Assembly (NCBI GenBank): GCA_002197995.1
Contig: NGZR01000001.1
Span: forward strand, 6,758,001-6,822,000
Direction: 5' to 3'
Source: Gaeumannomyces sp. JS-464
Taxonomy: Eukaryota; Ascomycota; Sordariomycetes; Magnaporthales; Magnaporthaceae
Length of the DNA stretch: 64,000 bases
This document shows, piece by piece, positions 34,603-45,784 of this stretch. Below the pieces are notes generated by a model. That model saw only the letters and a list, made by a program, of their open reading frames with translations, was not told the origin of the DNA and searched no databases. The position numbers and the translations under genes are program-made. Within the stretch, counting starts at the first letter, position 1, and every line of letters starts with the position of its first letter.

Positions 34603-35882
34603 AAAAAAAGGGTGCCGTAGCGTTTTCCAAACGCATTTTAACCACCCTATTTCCTGCGAAAAATAATACCCATCGTACTAGCGTTGGATCCCAGCCTTGG
34701 TTTAAAAGCTTCCGAAAAAGCCTCCGGCGAAGTACGGCGTCGAAAGCCTCTTATACATCCATGGTAACGAGGGCCGCCGTTTTATGCTTTTGGAAGGCCC
34801 GTTTCACCTCGTAAGCCACGCATGCCGTTAAATCGATAGCGGCCTTTTTCGGGGTAGCCCCGGCGTGTTGCGGGCTATAAGCCCGTGTTATAATGCGAGG
34901 GATGCCATTCGCGAAGCTACTAGCCGTTTTAGCCTTTTCCCTAAGCACGGGAGCAAAGCTATCGGGCGGTAGGATTTTAGGTCCGTTATATCCGTTTTAT
35001 TCGGCTTTTTTAGCATAACCACTTCCGCTGTGCGGAAAGGGGCCGGGTGGTGCCCGGCCTTAAGGCAGGCCTCGAAAAAGGCCCTAACGTATTCCCCTAT
35101 TGCCGGCCACGCCGTTGTAAGTAGCTTAACCGTTAGGGAGTCGACGCCCGGGGCCGTGTTTGCCGTGCCAACGGTGCACTTTTGGCATTCTTCCAAAGGG
35201 ACGTGGGGGTCCCACGAGAGTTGTGCGGTCTTTTAGGTAGCCCTTTACTGTAACGGGTCCTTTTATAGGTCGTCCTCCGCCGTAAACCTACGGAGGATCT
35301 TACGGCCTAATGCTTCCGCTTTATCCCCTGGGGCTATTATAACCTCCCCGTCGATATTTAACGGGGGAAGCTGTATAACGGGTGTAAGTTTATGCCATTT
35401 TACAGCACGGTATAGCGCTTTCGAGGAATCCACTTCTTCCAGCACGCTGGCTTAATGCTGTTTTTTAGCCGTTAAAACCGTTGCTTTTAAAGCACGGGCT
35501 TCGGCCGTAAAAGGCCCGCCGTTTCCCATAGCGGCACCTGTGCCGGTGCTGCCGTCGTGGGAGCCTTTTTGGCCCTAATCGGGCCCTGTTAAGTGTTGCT
35601 AATTCCGCAACGGGAACGGCGTAATCGGGTGCGTTAACGCGCGGGAGGGCCCGGGTGGCAGCGACGCGTTCCTCCGGGCCGTAGGACCGACGAGGAGGGC
35701 GCGCGCCACCCTATTGGCCGAAAGGGGGGCTGTTAGCAACGGCATGTTGCCGTCGCCAGCGCCGTTAGCGGGCGTGGTTATTAGTGTTAGGTCGCTAATT
35801 AGCGGGTATTAAGGATTTGTATGCAATTTGGCAGTGTGCATTAACAGCGCAGTGCTAAGAATTGGTGAATTCGAGGAAGGTG
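34603..35882 (-). mobile_element. LINE copy B, 5' half, with internal deletion
   Basis: 34603-35530 matches copy A from about 19297 to 20215 (RT fingers, endonuclease C-terminal part). At about 35531 it jumps to copy A 22893, deleting ORF1 and most of the endonuclease (about 2.7 kb). The 5' leader follows to 35882. Readable pieces include APGVDSLTVKLL and YRPIALLPCLGK. Confidence 0.85.
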
Positions 35883-35947
35883 TAAGTAATACAGGGTAAG
35901 TAGTGCGGGGTAAGTAAGGTTTGTGCACTTAACCTTAGTTAAATACA
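35883..35947 (-). mobile_element. LTR fragment (family X), proximal part
   Basis: On the minus strand it begins TGTATTTAACTAAGG and matches 52516 onward (GTTAAGTGCA, TACTTACCCCGCACTAC). Together with 16782-16993 it is one LTR split by the LINE pair. About 220 bp of the LTR are missing at the junction. Confidence 0.65.
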
Positions 35948-36911
35948 TTAGTTATTTTAACACGAGGTATAAGCTTTTCCGATATCGAACTTTAAGGTTG
36001 CCTGTTTAGGTTTTTTAATCTTTTTTTTAATCTTTTACGAGGTGGGTTTGCCTTAATGGTTCCCGACTGATTTTACTATCGGTATTTGAGGAATCCCTTT
36101 TTTCGGCTTCGCTTTCACCCGGTAAGGCTTCGTACCTTTCTCTTGGGTTTATTAGTCCTTTGGTCGCGTTTATTTTATCGATTTCGAAAGCGATGCGGGC
36201 GATAATGTCGTTTTCCTCCTCGAACTCCGTAAGTTCGGAAACGACGCGTTATTCGCCTTCGCTATCGTACTCGAATCGAGTTAAGCTTTTACTAGTTCCT
36301 TTGCGCATTATGGCTACCCTTTTCCCGGGGTACCATCCCGACGCGTTTTTATTTAACTGGTATATTGCATATAAGTTTTCGTGGTAATAAGTTTAGCTAA
36401 ACGCCGTTTTAAAGCATAAAACCCCGTTCGCCTTATTATCCCTTTGTCGGGCGATTACTGCTTATCGTTTACTACGTTAAAAGCAGTTTTTTTTAATGTA
36501 GCCCGTTTAACCGCACTTAAAGCACTTCCCGTTTTTAAAGTTATTAAATTTAACCTTTTTTTAATGCGTAACTCCCGCATTTAAATCCATAAATTTAAGA
36601 TAAATCCTTAATACCGTAAATGGTTATTACTTAGCTTTTTTTTTAATTAGCTTTATTTTATACCACATTTTTAAACTATTATCCCTTTTTTCAATTTTCG
36701 TTCGTATAGCCTATCGCTAACCTTAACGGTTGCCGTCACGTATTCGGCGAAAATGGCCGGTCGTTCGATTTTAACCGCCTTATTACCCCGATTCCCACGT
36801 CGTCATACCCGACCAAAAAGAGGGTAGAAGAACTCCGGACCTCGGATTAATATGGCGACCCTATTACGATACATTCATGCGTTGATGCGAACCCTCTGAT
36901 AATAGCTCCAC
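35948..36911 (-). mobile_element. Degraded gag remnant of the X/Y copia-like family
   Basis: On the minus strand a zinc knuckle (GKCFKCG then TGYIKKNC, with a stop between) lies near 36500-36540. LYAIYQLNKNASGWYPGKRV, RFEYDSEGE and AFEIDKINATKGLINPRERY follow. The same order of peptides appears at 55640-56000 in the large element, including KFKYDSEDE-like sequence. No pol is present. The edge toward the homeobox gene (36780-36911) is unassigned. Confidence 0.6.
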
Positions 36912-38502
36912 TCACTCGAAGTCGCCCAAATCGAACATAAAAGCCATATCCCTAAAATCATTGTCAGCTGTCTCCTGTCGGTCTCCAATCAGATCCGATT
37001 CCACCAGCTCCGGGGTTGACGATGGAATGCCCCAAGGACCCAGAGGATCACCTCCAAGCACTTCGAGATCCTCATTTGAACGACCCATGAAGGGATCCTG
37101 ACAAGCATTGGTGCATATCGGCACTTGACCAAGCTCACGGAACTCGGCCAGACACTCGGGCGTTTGCCAGGACCATGGCATCCCCAAGGTGGAGCCGATG
37201 TTCAATGTTCCGCCTCCGTCACTGGGATCGATGGCGAGTCCATGACCCAGCTTGAACAGATCCAACCACTGTGCGTTGTCAGCAGGGGTCTGGTTCCAAG
37301 GGTCGTCGTCGTCGTACAAGATGAGACGGGCTTCTCGACGCAAAAGCTCGTCAGTCATCTCGATGCCATTTTCTCGGGCGCTTTGAACGCAGTTACCCAG
37401 GCGAGCGGTAAGGGACTCAAAGGCGGTCGGCGCAAGGCCACCATCTCCTGCTGCCGTCCGACCTCTCTTGGTGATGCCCTTCGAGGCGCTAAAAGGCTCT
37501 GGATCCGTGGACGACGCGAAGGTGTTGCCGTATGTGGTCCTTTCGGAGAAATGATCGGGCGTCCGAGGGTTTGGCTAGGCACTCGGCAGTGCAATGCGAC
37601 GCGATATGCGCATCGTCGGGATCCCTTGAGCCGCACAAAGCGCAAATGGCGGCGCTATCTGGCGAGACAATGTGCTTCGGTCCGAAGGGAAGACATGTCC
37701 AACTCTCAACGACTAAGTGGAGCGTTCCCTCGTGTCGCGTCCAGTCATATCTTTTCTTGAAGGTATCTGTGCAGAACGTGCATTGGTAAGGACGCAGATC
37801 TTTTTCGTCCGCAGTGGCAGTCCGAGCGCGATTTGTGCCCTGAAGCGGCTGCCGCTTCTTCCGGCGGAGGTGCTTCCGACGACTAGAAAAGCCGGGCCTG
37901 GAGGCACTGCTGTGACAATAGGCGGAAGAGGAGGAGCCACTGGCGCTGGATCCGGAGAGGTCCGAGATAGAAATGTCGCAAGAGCCGTCCGACGGAGGCA
38001 TGATCACTGCTGGCGACAGGTCACCGGAGCCCGTGGTCATCGGCTGGGACAGAGGCGGGGAATTTTGAGCGGCCTGCACTAGGATAGGCAGAGGGACATG
38101 ATCGTCTTCGGGAGGAGAGTAGCGCCATCGGTGTAGGGGCGTCATGCTGCCCCATTGTTCCGGACCAAGGCGGACGGGTGCCGAGCGAGAGACATGGATT
38201 GGAACGCTGTCGGGTAACAAGGGGGTTTCTTGGGATAGTTTGTTGCCATGCCGCCTCCGATAGTTGACGAACCACTGGGAGATCTGCTGAATGCCCATCC
38301 CCGTCTGAGAGCTAAGGGACTCCTTCTCTGACTGGGTGGGATAGGGCCAAGTAGGATGCGAGCTGACCCAGTCTTTGAGTGTCTTCGTGGCGAATCGGTC
38401 GTGCCGGGCAACGGGCTGCTGCGACGCCGCTCTCCTCGCTGGAGAGACAGAGCCATCCAGCACATTAAGTGTAAGTGGAGGCGGAACGCTTTGTGAATTC
38501 AT
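36912..38502 (-). pseudogene. Homeobox (KN/TALE) plus C2H2 zinc-finger transcription factor, one frameshift
   Basis: ATG 38500-38502 starts a predicted nuclear DNA-binding regulator. Residues about 35-87 form a TALE-type homeodomain with the recognition helix ISQWFVNYRRRHG. A Ser-rich linker and a basic RRKHLRRKKRQ stretch follow. A C2H2 finger is at residues 241-262 (C-x2-C-x12-H-x4-H). Looser Cys/His segments follow (CALCGSRDPDDAHIASH and FLRKDHIRQHLRVVH). The frame ends at TAG 37489. The continuation SASKGITKRGR...MTDELLRREARLILYDD is in another frame and ends at 36912, with an acidic C-terminus (MFDLGDFE). One extra T in a TTTT run near 37487 explains the break. With it the protein is about 530 residues. 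It could regulate nearby genes, but its targets cannot be inferred. Confidence 0.75.
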
Positions 38503-39179
38503 GACTTTGGATTGGATGTTTAACGGAGCGATTGTTGTAGGATAAGATCTCGGCGAAGGTCGAGGATAAGGAGCTTTGAGAGTGTGGGGCTTTTGGGCCT
38601 ATCCCTTCTTAGATTGACCCGAGTCTGCCCGAACAGCGACGGACGTGAAAAGTTTACGGTTTGGGTTGACCCCGCACCCACCGAAGCAGCACAAGGACAC
38701 AGGCGCCAAGTCACTTGATCTCCAGATAAGATAAATTGCCTGCAGATTTTGCAAAGCGGTTCTCAGTTCTCCGAACATGCAATACCCGGCTTGACCAGCG
38801 GCTCGACGCGGTCGACCACCAGCCGCGAGCAGTTTCTTTCTGGAGTGGCGCCGGAATCCTCACAGATAGCATTTTTCGCCTTTAACTTCACGCGCCTTGC
38901 GCAAATACCAAGATGGATACACTAGACTAGCAGGTGCGCCGAATTGGGACGGAAAGTCACCTCCGACACAGTCGAATTTATTGGAAACGATACATCTAAC
39001 TGTATCCTTCAGGCGCTAGATTTGCAAATATTATGATTGCCGTTTGCCCTACTTTCGCTCTCATCGATCTGGTAAGTTGTTACGATTATGGCATTTTGCA
39101 TCCAACGCCCGCTAGCCTCCATACCGGGCATGTAAAATGTTCAACTCCCTAGGGTAGTTGATAACCCCATCACTCGTTC
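38503..39179. other. Promoter region of the homeobox regulator
   Basis: About 0.68 kb without coding signal, between the 5' end of the regulator and the 3' end of the transporter gene (both minus strand). Confidence 0.4.
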
Positions 39180-40779
39180 TCAAGCGTCCCTTGTGTACTT
39201 GGACCGCATCCGCCAGCGAGGGCCGTACCGCAGGATCAACAGCGGGACGGGCGCCAGGGCCAGACTTAGGGCCGCGAGCACGCCGAGGCCCCAGCCCCAG
39301 CCGAGGCGCGTGCACAGCGGCGCGACGGCCATAGGCAGGAACGTGGCAACGAGGCAGCGGGCGACCATGAAGCCCGTCAGCGCCGAGGCCGAGTAGTCGC
39401 CGAACGTATCCACGACGTAGGCTGTCATGGGCAGCGAACACAGCAGGATGCAGAGGCCCAGGAGGGTGGTCGTAAGCAGCAGCAACGGCAGGGGCACCGC
39501 CAGCTCTGCCGCCCAGCCGTAGCACAGAATCGCCAACGGCATTAGAAGGCCTCCGGCCGCAGCGATGGGGAGGCGATACTCGGGCTGGGCGACGCCGCCG
39601 TATGCACCGCGGAGCCGCACGTACAGGCGGTCGAGCGTCTGATTGAGGATAAAGAGTCCGACAAAGGTGCCGCTGGCTGAATGGATTATTAGCATAAGGT
39701 GGTTCGCACGGGATTGAATGCGGGTACGGAAGACTGACTGAAGGCCAACAGAGCACACCCGGTGCCAGCGGGCGTCATCCCATACTTGCTCTCCAGCAAC
39801 GAGGGTAGCGAGACGGAAATGACGTAGTAGTACGTAAACACGACGGCGTTGAAGAGCGAGACGGACACGAAGACCCCGGACCCGGACAGCACGACGGCCG
39901 GCCGCAGGATGGCCTCAGAAAGCTGCTGGAACTCGTACGCATCGTTGTTCTTGGGATGCACGTCCGGTTGAGGCAGGCGCTCGTATTCTCCGCGCGCGCT
40001 GCCGTCTCCGTTGCTCTGCTTGCGCCCCGCCCGCCGGACATGTGCGGCCCTGCGCCGCAGCTCTCTGGCGGGAACATGTCACCGATAATGGCGAAAGCCT
40101 GTTAGGGCTCGAGCGGCGATAAAAATCATTGTACCCTGGGAAAGGGCGGCGAGGGCGATGGCGGCGACGAAAAGGCAGTTGGCCGCGTTGATGACTGGCG
40201 AGCGGGCGTGCATCTCAGACAGGGGCGCGATAAGCAGCGGGCCTGCGGCCTCGCCCAACTCCCAGATGGTCACGAGCAGCGCCACGCTCGCCGCAGCTGC
40301 CTCGTCGCCGCCGCTGCTGCCATCGAGGTCCCGGACTATGTGAGGCGCAACGGCCACGACGGAAATGCAGGCGAACGTTCTACATCCACGGTGTATTTTG
40401 GTTGCGCGCAGCCGCGGGTGGCGGATTGCATATGACACCATGGGTCAGAAACGGATGCAGTGGCGACGGGACGAAAGGGGGGCCTTGACTTCAGAAAAAA
40501 GGGATGAACCGGCGGGCGGTAAGAAAAAAGAAGAAAAGAAGAGATCTTACACGCAGAATGCCATGAGCGCAAGCAGGCCCACGATAAACCACTTGTAGGT
40601 GGGCGACCAGTTCATGGGGTCGTCCGGGTCGTCGCCCTTGGGGTCGAACTCCATGGCTTCGTGGCCGGGCAAGGGCCCTGCTCGGGGGCCGCATCGGGGC
40701 TTGTCACGGCATGCCGATCTCGGCCCGCTGCCACCGCCTCAAGCAAGAGGTCCCTCTCGTCTGGGAGCGCCGCGTTCAT
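39180..40779 (-). pseudogene. MFS multidrug transporter, DHA1 (12-TM) type, internal deletion and frameshifts
   Basis: This is a plasma-membrane proton antiporter family member. From ATG 40779 it has an acidic N-terminus and then DPDDPMNWSPTYKWFIVGLL, the usual entry to helix 1. Intron 40380-40550 leads to TFACISVVAVAPHIVRDL. The section VTIWELGEAAGPLL...ARSPVINAANCLFV matches helices 2-3. After ALTGF the sequence runs AIIGDMFPPE and then directly into a basic loop, so helices 4-6 are largely missing. Intron 39677-39738 (GTCAGT...TTCAG) precedes SGTFVGLFILNQTLDRLY. Helices 9-12 follow to RSKYTRDA and the stop at 39180. Shifts are needed near 40675 and near 40090. The internal loss is too large to be a sequencing slip, so this copy is probably not functional. 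Confidence 0.7.
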
Positions 40780-41535
40780 TCTTGTCTGTGTGTGCTTCCT
40801 CCGCAAATTGTCCTCCTGTGATGAATTGGACAATAGAAGATTGTGACAGGTGAATCAAGGCTGGTTGAGGTACGACTGGGGAAGATATCGGCGTTGTTGG
40901 GTGACTCAAGGCAATTTGGCTGAGCCCAATGCATGCATCTCTCCTTTTTTCTTAGTTGCCGCCCTTGCCCGCGCCCTTCCGATATCAAATGTCTGCCCGC
41001 GTATTCAGGTACCAGAAAGAGCCGTCAGGACGCGTTCCGGTGAAACACAACTTCTTCGAAAAGTCTTGCTTCAGATTTGACAAATTTGCATCTAAATTAT
41101 TGAGTTATTGCGTGGTTCATGATGCAGGAGAGGGCTCGCCTGTTCGTGCTGACTAGTAAGGAGGATGGTGCCTCAGTGTCAGCTCGCGACCCGCCCAACC
41201 AGCCCGCGGGCCCACACGAGAATGCCGTTAAACGCCCTAGGGATTGCTCGGAACTAGGGCACAACGCCCTATGAAGTGCCATAAGTGGGGCGAAAGACGC
41301 GGGAACGCCCGCTAAGGAGGCGGGGCAGTTGGGCACGCTGCTCAAACTGCCATTTAATTTCCGCAGCAAGCGTGGACGATGACGACGCCAGTGTCGTCTT
41401 CGCATGTAGTTCGGTCAAGAGCGACGAGGTCGACAGACGTCTATAAAACGCCAGGTCTCCTCAAGTCCTCATTTTGAAACTCTGCGGGTTCGCAGGACGC
41501 TGAATGCCTTGGGAATCGTATAGCCTTACTGCACC
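40780..41535. promoter_or_regulatory. Divergent promoter region between transporter and methyltransferase
   Basis: The transporter (-) starts at 40779 and the methyltransferase (+) at 41536, so these 756 bp hold both promoters. No specific factor site is claimed. Confidence 0.45.
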
Positions 41536-42566
41536 ATGGCGACCCAGAACAACGACCCTCCCGGGCGACTAATAACCCATTTCGCCAATAGGTTAGTGTA
41601 TGATTCGCTGCAGACGCTGAGCCGCGTCTCCGACTAACGCAACGAAAGAGACCGACAGTCACAGAGCGCCGGATGGTCGGAGCTGTGGGAGTCGGACCAG
41701 AGCGACCTCTGGGACCGCGGGAGGCCTTCACCCGCCTTGGTTGACTTCATTGCCTCCCGACCGGACATTATTTCCCAGCTTGGAGACGGTCGCCGCCAGC
41801 CGAGAGCACTTGTACCGGTACGTAGACACCGCCCAGTTCGCTATCATTCCCGAAACACCGCGCTCATCACTCCTAACCATGTCCAGGGCTGTGGGAGGGG
41901 CTACGACGTCGTCATGCTCGCTCTTCATGGCTTCGACGCCGTTGGCCTCGAAGTCTCATCCAAGGCGGTCGATTCCGCAAAGGCGTACGCCGAGGCCGAG
42001 CTCTCCCGGCCGTCCGCATACAACTTCGCCCACGAGAATAGCAAGAATCGGCGAGCTGCCGGCCGGCCGGGAACTGTGAATTTTGTGTGCGGCGACTTCT
42101 TCCAGGGGGACTGGGAAGCCGGTTGCTTCTCGGATTGCGACGATCGGGGCTTTGATCTGATTTATGACTACACCGTAAGTCTATCCTCCACATCCGTTGG
42201 CAGAGGCCTAGTAGTATTACAGCTGCTGATGTCTGGCCGCCGGGGTAGTTTCTATGCGCCCTCCTGCCCGAAATGCGAAAGGGGTGGGCTCAAAGGATGC
42301 AAGAGCTTCTTCGGCCGACGGGGGTTCTTGTATGTCTAGAGTTCCCGCTTTACAAGGATCCGATGGTCCCTGGGCCTCCATGGGGTCTTCAAGGGGTCTA
42401 CTGGGATCTTCTGGCAGAAGGTGGCGATGGAAAGGTGGACGAGTCGATAACGGCGACGGATGGCGGGCGAGGACCGTTTGAAAGGGTGGTTTACATAAAG
42501 CCTCCTCGGTCGTATGAAATGGGTCGAGGAACTGATATGTTGAGCAGTTGGGTTCTGCGGAAGTGA
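41536..42566 (+). CDS. SAM-dependent thiol methyltransferase (TPMT-like), four exons, intact
   Basis: It is expected to transfer a methyl group from S-adenosylmethionine to small thiols or thiocyanate in the cytosol. Exons are 41536-41591, 41649-41817, 41887-42174 and 42249-42566, and all junctions keep the frame. Introns start GTTAGT, GTACGT and GTAAGT; the first ends GAAAG after a CTAAC branch site. The protein is 276 residues. Motifs are GWSELWESDQSDLWDRG (TPMT entry loop), LVPGCGRGYDV (SAM-binding motif I, residues about 71-81), the acidic GLEVS after motif I, VCGDFF (motif II) and FDLIYDYT followed by FLCALLP (motif III region). The stop is TGA 42564-42566. The substrate is inferred from the family. 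It is the only complete multi-exon gene here without any break apart from the secreted protein. Confidence 0.85.
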
Positions 42567-43424
42567 AGTGAAACTGCTTGGGACAAAATGTTTCCATCGA
42601 TTTTTGCGGCTTCGTGGATCAAATCTGCACGTAATCGAGGAAATGAAACACCGCATTCGATCATGAATATGACACTCGCCGGTGCTAGCACTCGATTTCA
42701 CGAGCCGTGGGAGGGATACGGACGGGGCCGCTCCATGTTGTCATGCTCGGCCCCGGCGGGCGGCGCGCCGCGACGGCGTCCCATCCGCTCCTCCTGCCCA
42801 CCATAGTGTGAATGCTACATACTCCACGGCAGTTTGTCCTCTGGACTAAACCACATCCATCTTCGTCGACTGCATCTAATTAGCCTCGGCAGCGGGGCCA
42901 CTGACAGAGGCAATGCACCACGTCCTACATCTAGGATGGCTCGTTTGCTTGTAAGCCACGAGGCCGAGTCCAAGAAAAGGCGATGCCGTGCAAACTTTGC
43001 CGCCCCTAACTTCTGAGATGCCAGCAAAATTTGTCCACTGTCCGCCGTACCTAACACAGGTCCAGATCTGACGATTGATATGTCGCGGCTTGAGGGCCCA
43101 GCGCACGGACTATCCTTCGTGGGATTTAGCTCGTGGCATCCCGCTCGGCGCTTCGTAGATAGATTTCTTCCTCCCTGTCCGCAAAAAATCGTTCACATGA
43201 AGATCACGGACTGCCTGCCGTTAACAATGATTGACAGTTGTCCCAGGTGCTCAGCCCAGTGGTGCTGGCTCGGAAGGTCACCATAAGTACCACTTGCCCC
43301 ACCTGCCCAATCTCCTAATTCCAACCAATCACAACCCACAAAAAGCCTCCGCGCACTTTGTGAAGCGGTCTGAGCAACTGGGCAAGATCGACCCTTTTCC
43401 ACCGGTGATAGGGCTTGCTCGAAC
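42567..43424. other. Convergent intergenic spacer
   Basis: About 0.86 kb between the 3' ends of the methyltransferase (+) and the rhodanese (-). No feature recognised. Confidence 0.4.
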
Positions 43425-43920
43425 TCAGTGGTCTTGCTCGGTGTGGTGTGCAGCATCCTCTGATCTCCAAGCCTCTGCCGCATACTCATCCATGAGTTGA
43501 GTGTACTCTTGGCCGGCGCGCGCCCATGCCCGTATTCCTTCGAATAGAGCAGCGCTTCTCATTTCCGAGTCATTCTGATCCTTCAAATAGTCGCCAAACC
43601 ACGCTGCAGCTACATTTCCCCGACTACAGGATGTGCCTACCAGACCCAAGTTAGCTTTGTTGAAAAATGACGAAATATATGCATAAATGAAGAGGGCATA
43701 GTCAGGTGCTTACCGCAGTAATACGACGCCTCTGACACCAGCGCTTTTGAAAAGGTGTGCAGGGTCCCAAATGCAGGATATAGGCTTTTGATAGGAAGAT
43801 TCAGCGATCCATGGATGAAGCCGCCCTGCGTATATCAGAGAGAAAACAAGTCTGACGGCAAATGATATAGCATATGCGTATGTACTTACAGTGTGATCTG
43901 ATTTCCTCAGGTTAATGACG
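43425..43920 (-). pseudogene. Rhodanese-domain protein (CX5R active site), 5' end cut off by an inserted element
   Basis: Exons 43890-43920, 43714-43825 and 43425-43636 are joined by introns 43826-43889 and 43637-43713, both in phase. The peptide reads VVINLRKSDHT, GGFIHGSLNLPIKSLYP and YYCGTSCSRGN (catalytic Cys, CX5R loop). It then reads AAAWFGDYL and LFEGIRAWARAGQEY. This is the single-domain rhodanese/arsenate-reductase-like fold that carries persulfide or reduces arsenate. The C-terminus ends at 43425. Upstream of the first visible exon an inverted-repeat element begins, with 8-bp repeats TAATGACG at 43913-43920 and 45785-45792. I could not find a convincing N-terminus beyond it. Confidence 0.75.
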
Positions 43921-44674
43921 ACGAAGGGCTGTTTTAGGGTAATCGGGTTTTTTTTGGTTTTTCCATACTATTTTCGAAAACCGTTTAAAAACCGGTTTGC
44001 GGATCCGCGCGAACCCTTTGTGAAAATCCTTCGCAAAACCCGCTCAAAGTATCTTTTCCTAAGCCAACGAGTCGCGTTAACACAAGCCCTAGCCACCTCC
44101 TTTGCCACCCCTTAACCAAAGCTTTGTCACGTTAAATATATAAAGCCGGCCACCCTCCCGCCTTTCGAGGAGCTTTTACCTTGGAAAATTTCCCGCCTTA
44201 AGGAGGGCCGCCCAAGGAGGGCCGCGCTAAAAAGGGCCGGGCACGTGTAAAAAGCCGGGCACATGTAAAAAGCCGAGCACGAGGGTTTAATGCGTGCAAA
44301 TAGGACCAGATAATAATATATTTTTTTTTGCCACTTCCTAAAGGGGAAATTTATTTGCGAACTATTGTTCGGGGTTATATCACGGCCGGTAGGGTGGCTG
44401 CAAAAGGTGGCCAAAAAGAGATGTATTAAGAAGGAATCGAAGCCGAAGGCCCGGTGCGTGCAGGTGCTTATCTATTGCGAGGGGTGCTAACGTAATACGG
44501 CTTTAGGGCCCGTGCGCCTTGGAAGCCCCCACGGGCCGTAACAGGTTGAAAAAAAAAAAAATTATTTATAAAAGTACATTTTTTATTGCAGGGCTTTTTG
44601 TAACGATTCTCGCTTATCCAAAAAACCGGCCGGGGGTTAAAAAAACCAAAAAACTAATAGTTTAAAAACAGCCC

Positions 44675-44895
44675 TGAAGTTTTTACCAGGTATATTGCCT
44701 TAATTCATGTTAGTAGGTGTTCTTTTAACACGGTCGGTGAAATCTTGGTCGACGGTGTGAAATACGCATCGTACTAAGGGATTGGTTGTACAAATTTAGC
44801 TCCGAAAATCATTATAGCAGGAATTAAAGTGTCGTAAATAAGAAAACTTAACGAGTCGGTGCTGTAAATGAAAAACGAACGAGCCCATTTATTTA
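44675..44895. other. Unique spacer between the inverted arms
   Basis: AT-rich, 221 bp, no similarity to the arms and no ORF of note. Confidence 0.55.
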
Positions 44896-45289
44896 AGGCT
44901 GTTTTAAACTATTAGTTTTTTAGTTTTTTTAACCCCCCGCCGGTTTTTTAAATAAGGGAGGATTGTTATAAAAAGCTTTGCAATAAAAAATGTACTTTTA
45001 TAAATAAATTTTATTTTTATTTTTAACCTGTTACGGCACTTGGGGGCTTTCAAAGCGCACGGGTTTTAAAGCCGTATTACGTTAGCGCCCCTCGCAATAA
45101 ATAGGCACCTGCACGCACTTGGGCTTTTAGCTTCGATTTCTTCCCAATACATCTTTTTTTGGCCACCTTTTGCAGCCACTTTACCGGCCGTAATATAACT
45201 CCTAATAACAATTCGCAAATAAATTTCCCTTTTAAAAAGTGGCAAAAAAAAATTATTATCTGGTTTTATTTGCACGCATTAAACCCTCG

Positions 45290-45483
45290 TGCTCGGCTTT
45301 TACATATGCCCAGCTTTTTACACGTGCCCGGCTTTTTACACGCGCCCGGCCCTTTTTAACGCGGCTTTTTTTAGCGCGGCTTTTTTTAGGGCGGCCCTTT
45401 TTAATGCGGCCTTTTTTAAAGCGGCCTTTTTTAAAGCGGCTTTTTTTAAAGCGGCCTTTTTTAAAGCGGCCTTTTTTAAAGCT
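45290..45483. repeat. Two adjacent minisatellites in the right arm (about 18-bp and 15-bp units)
   Basis: From about 45299 three units of GCTTTTTACACGTGCCCG type occur. From 45361 to 45483 about eight units of GCGGCCTTTTTTAAA type follow. The left arm has only about two units of each, so the right arm expanded. This accounts for the arm length difference. Confidence 0.8.
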
Positions 45484-45784
45484 CGAAATTTTCCAAGGTA
45501 AAAGCTTTTTAAAAGGCGGGAAGGTGGCCGGCTTTATATATTTAACGTGACAAAGCTTTAGTTAAAAGGTGGCAAAAAAGGTGGCACTAAAAGTGGCGCT
45601 AAAAGTTGCTAAAGCTTGTGTTCACACGACTCGTTGGCTTGGGAAAAGATACTTTGGGCGGGTTTTGCAAAGGATTTTCACAAGGGTTCGCGCGGATCCG
45701 CAAACCGGTTTTTAAACGGTTTTCGAAAATAGTATGGAAAAACCAAAAAACCCGATTACCTTAAAACAGCCCCTTTATCACAGA

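Larger units (their letters stand above)
43921..45784. mobile_element. Large inverted-repeat (foldback-like) element inserted in the rhodanese gene
   Basis: The left arm (43926-44674) and right arm (44896-45772) are inverted copies, homologous throughout. Each arm itself begins GGGCTGTTTT (or a one-base variant) and ends in the complement. So this may be two head-to-head copies of one 0.75-0.88 kb element around a 220-bp spacer (44675-44895). Transitions between arms look RIP-like. The outer flanks carry an 8-bp direct repeat TAATGACG. No transposase is present. The short ORFs in the arms (44127-44414 minus, 45239-45550 plus) are mirror images of each other. Confidence 0.75.

Noticed and set aside
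44127..45550. Two similar ORFs (95 and 103 codons) on opposite strands taken as a gene pair
   Set aside because: They are mirror copies of the same non-coding inverted arm; tandem repeats supply the open frame.
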